Source: CAWCQC01 sp963819905 (GTDB lineage Bacteria; Actinomycetota; Thermoleophilia; Gaiellales; Gaiellaceae). Taken from it: a DNA stretch of 64,000 nt. The notes beneath the pieces were generated by a model that ran no database searches, was not told the origin of the DNA, and saw nothing but the letters and a program-made list of their open reading frames with translations. The translations under genes were made by a program, and so were the position numbers. Below are positions 8,644-16,811 of the stretch, in pieces. The DNA is taken from NCBI GenBank assembly GCA_963819905.1, contig CAWFXP010000010.1, positions 1 to 64,000 of the forward strand, read 5' to 3'. Position 1 is the stretch's first letter, and every line of letters begins with the position of its first letter.

Positions 8644-9561
8644 TCAGGTGGTCGACGGGACGTCCGGTGCGGCGGCGGTCGCCGCCGTCGCCGGCTCGCC
8701 TCCCGTCTCGACCGCTCCCTTCTTGGATTTCTCCTGGGTGGCCGCGATGACCGCCGCGCCGAGGAGGGCGATCGCAAGCCCGCTGATCGCGAGGACGAGG
8801 TGGTCCTGGCTCAGGTTCTCCTCGAGGACGAGCGCCCCCAGGATCACGCTGACGACCGGGTTCGCGACGGACACGGTGGCGACGGACGCGACCAGCCTTC
8901 CGGTAGAGAGCGAGATCTGCTGGAGCAGGAAGCCGACGAGCCCCGCGATCATCATCGCCCAGACCTCCCAGCCGGCGAAGACGTCCAAACCCTCGGTGTG
9001 GAGGTTCTCGACCACGGGTTTCATGAGCGTGGCGGAGAGGCCGTAGAGGATCCCGGCGGTCGTCCCGAACATCGCCGCCCTGGTGCCCGGGCCGCCCCGG
9101 TTGGCAAACAGGAGCAGGGCGACGCAGAGGGCGGCGATGACGATGATCGCGCTGCTCCAGGAGGATGCCGGCGCGTCGTCGACCCCCGCGCTGGGGTCGC
9201 CGTAGACGCCGAAGACGGCGAGTCCCGCCACCGTGACGGCGGCGCCGAGGATCTCGCGCCGCACGACCGCCTGGCCGGTCAGGAAGTAGCCGAGCGGGAT
9301 CGCCCAGATGATCGTCGTGACGAGCAGCGGCTGGACGATCGAGACGCGTCCGCGATCGAGCGCGGCGCCCTGGAGCACGATGCCCGCGATCTGCGCCGCG
9401 AGCCCGAGGAGCCACACCCAGGCCGTGACGAGCTTGAGGAACGACTTCGGGTGCTTGAAGGTCACGCCCTCCAGGCTCATCGAGGCCTTCTGCCAGAGGG
9501 TGGCCGCGAGGGCGAAGCTCGCCGCCGCGATGATGGCGAGAATTGCCGCGCTGGCGTCCAT
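8644..9561 (-). CDS. DMT-superfamily (EamA/NIPA-like) transporter
   Basis: A 305-residue protein with about nine to ten hydrophobic segments and a repeated half structure, as in drug/metabolite transporters. The N-terminus (AAILAIIAAASFALAATLWQ) and the second half (GLSATLMKPVVENL, NPVVSVILGALVLEENLSQ) fit the EamA pattern. The C-terminal tail is Ala/Thr-rich. The substrate cannot be predicted. The 128-bp region upstream of its ATG is shared with a divergent potassium channel gene. Confidence 0.75.
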   Translation of the reverse strand: MDASAAILAIIAAASFALAATLWQKASMSLEGVTFKHPKSFLKLVTAWVWLLGLAAQIAGIVLQGAALDRGRVSIVQPLLVTTIIWAIPLGYFLTGQAVVRREILGAAVTVAGLAVFGVYGDPSAGVDDAPASSWSSAIIVIAALCVALLLFANRGGPGTRAAMFGTTAGILYGLSATLMKPVVENLHTEGLDVFAGWEVWAMMIAGLVGFLLQQISLSTGRLVASVATVSVANPVVSVILGALVLEENLSQDHLVLAISGLAIALLGAAVIAATQEKSKKGAVETGGEPATAATAAAPDVPSTT

Positions 9562-9689
9562 CGTGCCGGGCGGATGATGTCATGTCGGGCATTGTCTGTC
9601 CCGATCCGGCACGGCTGGACAATCTGACAGGCGGTCGATCAAACTCGATCTCGTGAGCGAGCCGGTGGCACACACCCCCGCGGCCCGAC
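9562..9689. promoter_or_regulatory. Divergent intergenic region with an inverted repeat
   Basis: This 128-bp region separates the divergent DMT transporter and potassium channel genes, so it must hold both promoters. ATTGTC at 9591-9596 and GACAAT at 9618-9623 form a 6-bp inverted repeat 21 nt apart, each followed by TGTC/TGACAG-like sequence. It could be an operator but is short enough to arise by chance. Confidence 0.3.
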
Positions 9690-10412
9690 GTGGTCGCCTT
9701 CTGTCGCGGGCGCAGGCAGAACACCGGCCCGCGGTTCGTCCTCGTCTGCGGGCTCGTCCTCCTGATCATGGCCGTGACGATGGCGATCCCGGAGGGAAAG
9801 GTGGGTGGCTCGATCACGACGATCGTCTGCGGCCTGGCGCTCGTCGCGGCCATCTGGGCCTCGCGTGTGGCCCATTGGGTCCTGCGAATCGCCGTCTGGG
9901 TGACGGGCGCGGTGGTGCTCGGCTCGGTCCTCGCGCTCCTCCTCGGCGATACCGGGGGCCAGACGGCGAACGCGACCGTGTCGGTGCTCCTCATCGCCGG
10001 CATCCCGGCGGCGATCGTGATCGGCCTGCGCGACGAGCGTACGGTCAACCTCCAGACGGTCTTCGCGGCGCTCTCGATCTACCTGCTCCTGGGCCTCTTC
10101 TTCACCTTCCTGATCACGGTCGTCGCGCGCGTGTCCGATGTCGCGTACTTCGCCGAGGGAACGGATGGAACGCTCTCCGAGCGCGTCTACTTCAGCTACG
10201 TGACGCTCGCGACGCTCGGGTACGGCGATCTCACGCCCGCCACCAACCTCGGACGGTCGCTGGCCGTGTTCGAGACGATCTTCGGCAGCCTCTACCTGAT
10301 CACGGTCGTGAGCGTCGTCATCTCGCGGATGGGCCAGGGCCCCTCCCGCGACGACGTCAAGACGCTCGTCCGGGAGGCGATCCGCGAGGAGCGGACGCCG
10401 CCCGAGAGCTGA
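9690..10412 (+). CDS. Multi-pass potassium channel (Ion_trans_2 pore)
   Basis: A 240-residue membrane protein starting at GTG. Six hydrophobic helices are visible; the last two flank the selectivity filter segment TLATLGYGDLTP (about residues 170-181), the signature of K+ channels. There is no voltage-sensor-like Arg ladder and only a short basic C-terminal tail, with no RCK domain. It would conduct potassium across the inner membrane. A hairpin at 10450-10469 follows it. Confidence 0.85.
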   Translation: MVAFCRGRRQNTGPRFVLVCGLVLLIMAVTMAIPEGKVGGSITTIVCGLALVAAIWASRVAHWVLRIAVWVTGAVVLGSVLALLLGDTGGQTANATVSVLLIAGIPAAIVIGLRDERTVNLQTVFAALSIYLLLGLFFTFLITVVARVSDVAYFAEGTDGTLSERVYFSYVTLATLGYGDLTPATNLGRSLAVFETIFGSLYLITVVSVVISRMGQGPSRDDVKTLVREAIREERTPPES

Positions 10413-10449
10413 GCCCGCGCGGGCCGGACACGGACCCACGAAGATGTAG

Positions 10450-10469
10450 GGGCGGGACCTGTCCCGCCC
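10450..10469. terminator. Perfect inverted repeat between convergent genes
   Basis: GGGCGGGAC (10450-10458) and GTCCCGCCC (10461-10469) are perfect reverse complements with a 2-nt spacer, lying between the 3' ends of the potassium channel and the aquaporin. The position suits a bidirectional terminator, though no T-tract is present. Confidence 0.6.
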
Positions 10470-10475
10470 GATCGG

Positions 10476-11300
10476 CTAATCCTGGTCGCGCGTCGTCTCG
10501 AGAACGCCGATTCGGCCCTGGGCGGCGGCGCTGCCGCTGCGGCCGCCGCCCGGGCCGCGGAGGACCCACCCGAAGGCGACGGCGATCAGCGCCCCGGCGA
10601 GCGGACCGACGATGTAGACCCAGTAGTTCGAGAAGTCGCCGTTCGCGAGGTCCGGGCCGAACGACCGCGCCGGGTTCATCGACGCGCCGCTGATCGGGCT
10701 CGACCAGAAGCCGGCGAGGATGATGTACCCACCGACGGCGAGCGCTCCGAAGAGCCCGACGTTCTGCGCTCCCGAGGCGGTGCCGAGGATCGTGCTGACG
10801 AGGCCGAGCGTGAGGAGGAGCTCGAAGAGCATCGCCTCGGCGTCGCTCACCCCGACGCCGGGCTCGGTCGCCCCGAGGCCGCCGATCTTGCCGAGAATCC
10901 CCCAGAGCACGAGGCACGCGAGGGTCGCCCCGAGCAGCTGCACGATGATGTACCCCGGAACGCGCCGCCAGGGGAAGTCACCGCGGGCCGCGAACGCGAT
11001 GCTGACAGCCGGATTCAGATGCGCGCCCGACACGGCGCCCATGAAGAGGATGATCGCCATGACCATGAGCCCGGGCGCGGCCACGGCCGTCGCGCGGCCG
11101 ATGGCGCCGCCCGACTGGGCCGCGACGACCGCGCCGCCGGCGCCGACGAGCACGAGGAAGAACGTGCCGAGAAGCTCGGAGAAGAGGCGGCGCCACTCGT
11201 GGCGCGGGTCATCGAAGTCCCAGCCACCGATGCGCGGAAACTCGATCTCGCGCCAGCCGCTCGGGCGCGTCGACTGCTCCTGTCGATCCGCTGCGTTCAC
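10476..11300 (-). CDS. MIP-family aquaporin / glycerol facilitator
   Basis: A 274-residue protein with six membrane helices and both half-helix signatures: AHLNPAVSIAF (about residue 95) and ASMNPARSFGPD (about 210). The second NPA is followed by Arg, the selectivity-filter residue of MIP channels. A hydrophilic N-terminus of about 35 residues precedes helix 1. Water versus glycerol selectivity is not certain. LarD, the lactic-acid facilitator of lactobacilli, belongs to the same superfamily, but this gene is 26 kb from the lar genes here. Confidence 0.9.
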   Translation of the reverse strand: MNAADRQEQSTRPSGWREIEFPRIGGWDFDDPRHEWRRLFSELLGTFFLVLVGAGGAVVAAQSGGAIGRATAVAAPGLMVMAIILFMGAVSGAHLNPAVSIAFAARGDFPWRRVPGYIIVQLLGATLACLVLWGILGKIGGLGATEPGVGVSDAEAMLFELLLTLGLVSTILGTASGAQNVGLFGALAVGGYIILAGFWSSPISGASMNPARSFGPDLANGDFSNYWVYIVGPLAGALIAVAFGWVLRGPGGGRSGSAAAQGRIGVLETTRDQD

Positions 11301-11368
11301 GTCCCCTCCCCGTTCGTCGTGTGCCGTGATTCAACCGCCACGGCGCGTTCCCTCCATCGTCCGCAGAG

Positions 11369-11884
11369 GTGAAGCGCCCGGCAGGTCACGCCACAGGGGG
11401 CGCCGAACTCCTGCCCGTGCCCAAGAGCACCTCTGCAGCCAAGCCCGCGTCCGGCCGGCGTCACACGCTGCGCGTGCTCAGGCGTGGCCTCGCGGCGGTC
11501 GCGATCGCGATGGGCGTCGTCGTGGTCGCGACCGGCTTGATCATGTGGGGGATCGACCCGGACAACTTCGGCGATCCCGGGCTCGGCATGTGGTGGGCCG
11601 TGCAGACGGTGACGACGATCGGGTACGGCGACGTGGTGCCGACGACGACCGCCGGCCGGATCGTGGCGAGCCTCGTGATGATCCTCGGCGTCGCGTTCGT
11701 CTCGATCCTGACCGCGGTCATCGTGTCCGATCTCGTTGTCCGCCGGGAGGAGGAGCAGGACGCGGCGATCGAGGAGGAGGAGCTCGATCTGGCGACAGCG
11801 ATCCAGCGTCTGGACGCTCGGCTCGAGCGGATCGAGGCGGCGCTCCGAGAGGGGCCTCAGGAGCCGCGCATGCCGAGCACGTAA
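11369..11884 (+). CDS. Two-helix potassium channel with C-terminal coiled coil
   Basis: A 171-residue protein. Helix 1 (about residues 37-58), pore segment TVTTIGYGDVVPTT (about 80-93) and helix 2 form a minimal KcsA-like channel; the remaining 50 residues are highly charged (EEEQDAAIEEEELDLATAIQRLDARLERIE) and should form a tetramerising coiled coil. The GTG at 11369 gives a 30-residue basic leader; a GTG in frame at residue 17 is an alternative. It overlaps the convergent debranching gene by 28 bp at its 3' end. Confidence 0.85.
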   Translation: MKRPAGHATGGAELLPVPKSTSAAKPASGRRHTLRVLRRGLAAVAIAMGVVVVATGLIMWGIDPDNFGDPGLGMWWAVQTVTTIGYGDVVPTTTAGRIVASLVMILGVAFVSILTAVIVSDLVVRREEEQDAAIEEEELDLATAIQRLDARLERIEAALREGPQEPRMPST

Positions 11885-14340
11885 CGGCGGAACTCGTCCG
11901 CGAGCTCCATGTCCCCCCGGATCCGCATCAGCCCGCGGAGGTACGCCGTCGAGGCGTCCTGCTCGCCTCGGATGATCCGCATCAGGACGTCTTCCGGAAG
12001 CTCCAGGGTGCAATCGGACTCGGCGTCGCTCTCGGAGACCGACACCCGGCCGTCCTCGATCGCGAACCGCCAGCTGCCGGCGCCGCCAACGTCGAACCGG
12101 CACGTCCCGGTCCGGCTGTTCGGCCAGACGCTGTCGGAGCGCGCGATCATCTCGAAGAACTCACGAGCGTTCCCCGGCAACGGCACGGCGGTGGGAGCTC
12201 CACCGACGCGCGCCCCGGCGTGGACGCCGAGCGAGCCGAGCGACAGCTCCTTCGGTCGCCGCACGGCAGTTCGCATCGACGCGCGCAGCTCGTGCTCGGC
12301 GGGCTCGCCCGCGACCGCATCCGCCGATCCCCACGGGCCGCGCACGCCCTCCAGCTCGATCCACGCGATCTCCGGCGGCAGCGCAGGCTCGACGAGCAGC
12401 CGTGAGCCCTTCGGCTCGAGTCCGAGCATCGTGCGCACGAAGACGAGCGGCGCGCCGGCGGCCCAGGCCTGCGGGCTACACGCGGTCGGATACTCGACCG
12501 GGAAGTGCGTCGCCTCGCGCGGGTAGCCGGCGAACGCCTCTGGGAGACGGTCGTCGAAGTAGAGCGCGGCCGCCCAGCTGAGCGCGTAGGCGATCCGCGA
12601 GGCCTCGTCGCGGAACCCGTAACGGGCGAGGCCGAGGCAGATCAGCGAGTTGTCGTGCGGCCAGACCGTGCCCGTGTGGTAGCCGATCGGGTTGTAGCCC
12701 GCGTAGCCGGTGGCCATCGTGCGAACGCCCCACCCCGAGAAGAGGCGCTCTCCCATCAGGTGCGCGACACAGCGGGCCGCCTTGTCCTCGTCGGCGATCC
12801 CGCTCCAGAGCAGGTGGCCGATGTTCGACGTGAGCGTCTGCACCTGGCGCTTCTCGCCGTCCAGGGCGAGCGCGAAGAACTCGCCGTCGTCCACCCAGAA
12901 GTCCTCGTTGAACCGCTTCCTGAGATCGTCGGCCTCCCGCTCGAGCCGGTCCGCGAGCCCGTCGTCCCCCCAGACGTGGCGGGCGAGCCTCGCGCAGCGG
13001 ATCTTCGCGTCGTAGACGTATCCCTGGAGCTCGCACGTCGCTCGGGGAAGAGGGGCGAGCGTCCCGTCCGGGAGGAGGATCGAGTCCCAGGAGTCCTTCC
13101 AGCACTGGTTCTCGAGGCCGGTCTCCGCGTTGCGGCGCTCGTACTCGACGTAGCCGTCGCCGTCCCGGTCGCCGTGCTCGTCGATCCATTCGAGCGCAGC
13201 CCGGGCGTTCTGCTCGAGCTCTCGCACGAGAGCACGGTCCTCCGTCCAGCGCTCGTACTCGTCGAGCAGGATCAGGAACAGCATCGTCGAGTCCGGCGCT
13301 CCCGTAGTAGGGCGAATGAGGGCGCTCCTCGAACGCGGTGAGCTCGCCGCGCCGCAGCTCGTGCAGGATCTTCCCCGGCTCCTCGTCACGGAACTCGTCT
13401 GTTCTCATTCCCTGGCGGGAAGCCAGGACCCGCAGGGTCGTCCCGGCGAGCTCGGACTGGAACGGCAGGGCCTGGAAGCTCGTGATCAGGCTGTCACGGC
13501 CGAAGAGCGTCATGAACCACGGCAGGCCGGCTGCGGGCACGGCATGATCCGGGACCACCTCGGGGTGGTAGCGAAGCGCGGCGAGATCGACCAGGCTCCG
13601 GAGGTAGACCCCCTCGAGCGGGCTCCAGCTCGACTCGAGCGTCGGCGCGTCGGCAATCCACTCGTCGAGGCTCGCGTTCATGGTCGGCCGGGCCGCCAGG
13701 TCGTCGTGTGAGCGGCAGCGCGCGGCGATCCGCGTTGTCCGTGCCGTCGACGGCCGTCACGACCTCGAGGCACGTCGTCCAGCTCGCCTGCGGCGGGACG
13801 CGAATCCGGAAGCGGATCCCCTCGTCGTCGATCTCCGCCTCGGGCGCCGTCGCCGAGATCCACGTCTCCCGCCGGTACGTCTCGCGCTCGTATCCGAGCA
13901 CGATCCTGCCGTCCTCGACGCGCTGGTAGGTCGAGCCTTTCTTCGCGAGCGCGTCCTTGACCTCGAACAGGTCGGCGAAGTCCGCGGCAGCCTCGATCCG
14001 CAGCTCGGTCTCGATCGGCTCCGAGCCGTAGTTGAAGACCGTGAGATCTTCGTGGAAGCCGTCCCCGACCGCCCGCTGGCGCATCACGGAGACCTTGGAG
14101 CTCGTGTAGACGTCCCCGGGCCCCGGCACGAGGAAGAACTGGGCCTTGAAGTAGACGAGATCGTCGGTCGAGAGAGCGGCACAGCGGGTGGCCGTCCATG
14201 GTCAGCCGCCAGCGCGACAGGAAGCGGGTGTCGCGGTGGAAGAGCCCGAGCGCGTTCAGGGGATCGGCGACGATGTCACCGTTCGGATCCGAAACGACGA
14301 AGGTCCCGCCCTCGAGAATGCTGATCACACGCGGCGCCAT
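11857..14340 (-). pseudogene. Glycogen-debranching enzyme with C-terminal SCP2 domain, broken by three frameshifts
   Basis: Read through three single-base insertions (near 14180, between 13690 and 13735, and at 13300) this is one gene of about 826 residues. Part 1 is a glycogen-debranching N-terminal domain (ILEGGTFVVSDPNGDI, LGLFHRDTRFLSRW). Part 2 is the amylo-alpha-1,6-glucosidase (alpha/alpha toroid) domain (PWFMTLFGRDSLITS, QCWKDSWDSI, GTVWPHDNSLI). The last 110 residues (RFDVGGAGSWRFAIEDG, ELPEDVLMRIIRGEQDA) look like an SCP2 sterol-carrier domain, an unusual attachment. At 13300 removing one base restores PHSPYYGAPDSTMLF, the expected motif. All three breaks are +1 insertions and together restore the frame, so read errors are as likely as decay. 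Its proposed ATG overlaps the divergent methyltransferase ATG. Confidence 0.78.
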
Positions 14341-14962
14341 GGCTCGATCTTACGCGGTCGACTGGGACCGGATTGCGCGCTGGTACGACCTCCAGCTCGG
14401 GCTCGAGCGGCCCGCGCTCGCCGCCGCGGCCGACCTGCTCGCGGTCGGCCCGCAGGACGTCGTCCTGGACGTCGGCACGGGCACCGGCGGCTTCCTCCGC
14501 GAGCTCGCCGCCCGGCCCGGCCGTCCGCGCGTCGCTCTCGGGATCGATGCCTCCCCGCGGATGCTCGCTCGTGCACCGGCTCTCCCGCGCGGATGGCAGC
14601 TCCTTCCGGGTGAGGCGGGCGCGCTTCGCCTCGAGGACGCGAGTGTCGACGCGGCCGCGTGCGCGTACCTCCTCCATCTGCTCGCGCCGGCAGGACGGGC
14701 CGCCGTCCTCGCGGAGCTCCGGCGCGTGCTGCGGCCGGGCGGGCGGCTCGTGACGGTCACGCCGGCACCGCCTCGCTCGAGGCTCGGCGCCGCGTACCCG
14801 GTGATCGTCGAGACGCTGGCGGCGTTCGCGCCCGGGGCGTTCGCCGGCCTACGGCCCCTCGACCCGGAGGAAGCGCTGCGCGCGAGCGGCTTCCGGCCGC
14901 GCGCCGGGACCTACGTCACGCGCGGCTATCCGTCGATCTGCGTGCTCTCCCTCGCGCCGTAG
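14339..14962 (+). CDS. Class I SAM-dependent methyltransferase
   Basis: A 207-residue Rossmann methyltransferase. Motif I is VLDVGTGTGG (about residues 43-52), followed by LGIDASPRML, LRLEDASVDAAACAYLLHLL and VLRPGGRLVTVTPAP, the order of the Methyltransf_11/25 families (UbiE/BioC-like). Substrate unknown. The ATG at 14339 starts MARSYAVDWDRIARWYD; the conserved opening supports this start. It lies in the palindrome CCATGG together with the divergent ATG of the debranching gene, so the two genes have no intergenic space. Confidence 0.82.
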   Translation: MARSYAVDWDRIARWYDLQLGLERPALAAAADLLAVGPQDVVLDVGTGTGGFLRELAARPGRPRVALGIDASPRMLARAPALPRGWQLLPGEAGALRLEDASVDAAACAYLLHLLAPAGRAAVLAELRRVLRPGGRLVTVTPAPPRSRLGAAYPVIVETLAAFAPGAFAGLRPLDPEEALRASGFRPRAGTYVTRGYPSICVLSLAP

Positions 14963-14965
14963 CGC

Positions 14966-15397
14966 TCAACGCTCGATCTCGACGAGATCGCCCTCGCCGA
15001 TTCCGGCGCGCGCGAACGCGCCCTGGTTGACCTCGAGCGCGCTTTCGTACGTCAGCTCGGGGTCGTAGCTCGGGCAGGGCTCGGCCCGGCACGGCTCCAT
15101 GTCGAGGATCCGCAGGACCCGCCCGCCGCCGTCGAGGAACGCGATCGAGAGCGGGACGAGCGTGTCTCTCATCGTGAACCGGCTCTGGACGGGCTCCGAG
15201 AAGACGAAGAGCATCCCCGCCCGCGGGGCGAGCGACGAGCGCCCGGCGAGGCCCGCGGCCCGCTCGCCGTCGGTGTCCGCCACCTCGACCTCGAAGGCGG
15301 TGGTGCCGTCGGGAGCGCGGACGGTCGCCGTGTCACCGGCCCCGCCTCCACACGCTGCCAGCGCGACGATCAGGAGCACGACGACGGCCTGGCGCAC
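14966..15397 (-). CDS. DUF192 lipoprotein
   Basis: A 143-residue protein starting at GTG 15397. The N-terminus is a lipoprotein signal (hydrophobic VVVLLIVALAAC with the lipobox cysteine at about residue 16, then GGG). The rest is a DUF192 domain: EVEVADTDGERAAGLAGRSSL, MLFVFSEPVQSRFTMRDTLVPL, SALEVNQGAFARAGIGEGD. DUF192 proteins are small secreted beta-barrel proteins of unknown function. An ATG-headed extension running far upstream on this strand is antisense to the DsbA-like gene and is rejected. Confidence 0.85.
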   Translation of the reverse strand: MRQAVVVLLIVALAACGGGAGDTATVRAPDGTTAFEVEVADTDGERAAGLAGRSSLAPRAGMLFVFSEPVQSRFTMRDTLVPLSIAFLDGGGRVLRILDMEPCRAEPCPSYDPELTYESALEVNQGAFARAGIGEGDLVEIER

Positions 15398-15460
15398 GTC
15401 TTCAGGATCGCACCGCGGCCCGGCAGGTCGGCGCAGAGCCGCCGCTAGGGTTCTGGCGTG

Positions 15461-16081
15461 GTGCCCGAGGCCGCCCACGTGGTCACGATCTGGAGTGACT
15501 ACATATGACCCTTCTGCTACGTCGGCCACGAGCGGGCGACGTGGCTCGAGCGCCGGTTCGGCGCCGAGATCGAGTGGCTTCCGTTCGACCTGCATCCGGA
15601 GTACCCGGCGGAAGGGATCACCCGCGCCGAGCTGAACGCCCGGTACGGCGAGTCGCATCACGCGAACGTCCGGACGATGATCGAGGCCTGCGGCTACACG
15701 TACAACCCGCCGCCCGACGTCGTGCCGAACTCCCGGGCGGCGCTCGAGGTGACGGAGCTCGCACGCGACGCGGGCCGCCACGAGGCGGTTCACACCCGGC
15801 TCATGGACGCGTACTGGTCGGAGGCGAGGAACATCGGCGATCCCGAGACGCTGCTCGATCTCGTGGCCGAGGCGGGCCTCGACCGGAGCGAAGCCGCAGA
15901 CACCCTCGCGGACGGCCGCTACCGGGCGCGCATCGCCCAGGCAACCCGCGAGGCGAACATGGTCGGCATCAACGCGATCCCCGCCTTCGTGCTCGACGGG
16001 CGCCTGCTCCTCGTCGGCGCGTATCCTCATGAGGCGTTCGAGCAGGCATTCGCCCAGCTCGCAGAGATGAAGGAGCGTTGA
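15461..16081 (+). CDS. DsbA-family (FrnE-like) oxidoreductase with in-frame TGA at the first redox Cys
   Basis: A 206-residue thioredoxin-fold protein of the DsbA/FrnE type: VVTIWSDYI, then TGA at 15506-15508, then PFCYVGHERATWLE, LPFDLHPEYPAEGI and the cis-Pro region GINAIPAFVLDGRLLLVGA. Relatives have CPxC at this point, so TGA stands exactly where the N-terminal redox cysteine (TGC/TGT) belongs. Options are a selenocysteine codon (a SECIS-like hairpin follows at 15524-15546), a TGC-to-TGA nonsense mutation, or a base-call error. The preceding Ile is ATA, a rare codon here. GTG at 15461 (or 15458) is the only sensible start. The downstream 80-residue gene follows after 1 bp. Confidence 0.72.
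15524..15546 (+). promoter_or_regulatory. Candidate bacterial SECIS-like hairpin
   Basis: GGCCACG (15524-15530) pairs with CGTGGCT (15540-15546): six Watson-Crick pairs plus one closing G-U, with a 9-nt loop AGCGGGCGA. The loop starts 22 nt after the TGA and has G in its second position. Published consensus for bacterial SECIS elements asks for a 16-37 nt spacing and a G among the first two loop bases. Hairpins of this strength are common by chance in such GC-rich DNA. Confidence 0.35.
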
Positions 16082-16082
16082 C

Positions 16083-16325
16083 GTGGGACGGATCAAGCTG
16101 ATCCTGCTCGGAGCGAAGATGGCCAAGGAGGGGTGGGACCGCCTCCCTCCCGAGCACCGCAGCAGGATCGTCGAAGGGGCGAAGACGACCGTCAAGACGC
16201 ACGGTCCCGTGGTCGCGAAGAAGGTCGCGGACACGACGCGCGTGTACGGCCCTGTCGCGGCGAAGAAGGCGAGCGACGCGGCGGCGAAGGCCGTCGAGAT
16301 CGTGAAGGCCCGCAAGGGCTCCTGA
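16083..16325 (+). CDS. Small Lys/Ala-rich hypothetical protein
   Basis: An 80-residue basic protein starting at GTG, 1 bp after the DsbA-like stop, so probably coupled to it. It opens MGRIKLILLGAKMAKEGWDRLPPEHR and continues as amphipathic Lys/Ala/Val helices (KTTVKTHGPVVAKKVADTT, AAKKASDAAAKAVEIVKARK). No family recognised. The repeated GPVxAKKxxD spacing (about 15 residues apart) suggests a short duplicated helix. Codon usage fits the neighbours, and gene spacing argues that it is real. Confidence 0.6.
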   Translation: MGRIKLILLGAKMAKEGWDRLPPEHRSRIVEGAKTTVKTHGPVVAKKVADTTRVYGPVAAKKASDAAAKAVEIVKARKGS

Positions 16326-16344
16326 GCCGAGGCTCCACGCCCGC

Positions 16345-16809
16345 GTGCTCACCTGGCTCGTCGTCGTCCACCTGCTCGCGGCTGCGGTCTGGGTGGGCGG
16401 TACCGTCGCGCTCGTCTTCGCGACGGTACCGGTGCTGCGGCGGCTCCCGGCGGAGCAGCGGGCCGACAGCGTTCGGGCGCTCGGTCGTCGCTGGAAGCCG
16501 ATCGGCTGGAGCGCTCTCGCAGTGCTCGGCGCAACCGGGATCTGGCTCGCGTTCGGCTACTGGGGCGCGGACGATCCCGACGTCCTGTTCGACACCGAGA
16601 GCGGCCACATCATCGTCGCGAAGGCCCTGCTCTACCTCGTGCTCGTCACGTCCGCGGCCCTCCACGACTTCGTGCTCGGCCCGCGCCTGAACCGCCAGAT
16701 CCGCGAGGGGCGCCCGCGCACGCTGCTGCGCCCGATGCAGATCGTGGGCTGGATCAGCTTCGCGGCGACGCTCGCGCTGCCGATCCTCGGCGTGCTCCTG
16801 ACGACCTGA
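16345..16809 (+). CDS. CopD/DUF2269-like four-helix membrane protein
   Basis: A 154-residue membrane protein with four helices. The N-terminal pattern HLLAAAVWVGGTVALVFATVPVL (His9-Trp/Gly region), then a large third helix after SGHIIVAKALLYLVLV, and HDFVLGPRLNRQ match the CopD/DUF2269 type of small copper-resistance-like or haem-oxidase-like membrane proteins. Start at GTG 16345. It lies just downstream of the small Lys-rich gene and may be in the same unit as the DsbA-like gene. Function is uncertain. Confidence 0.65.
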   Translation: MLTWLVVVHLLAAAVWVGGTVALVFATVPVLRRLPAEQRADSVRALGRRWKPIGWSALAVLGATGIWLAFGYWGADDPDVLFDTESGHIIVAKALLYLVLVTSAALHDFVLGPRLNRQIREGRPRTLLRPMQIVGWISFAATLALPILGVLLTT

Positions 16810-16811
16810 CG

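Noticed and set aside
7865..10048. 727-codon open frame on the minus strand across the GAP and DMT genes
   Set aside because: Arg/Pro-rich low-complexity translation typical of the off-frame of GC-rich genes; the in-frame membrane proteins explain the DNA.
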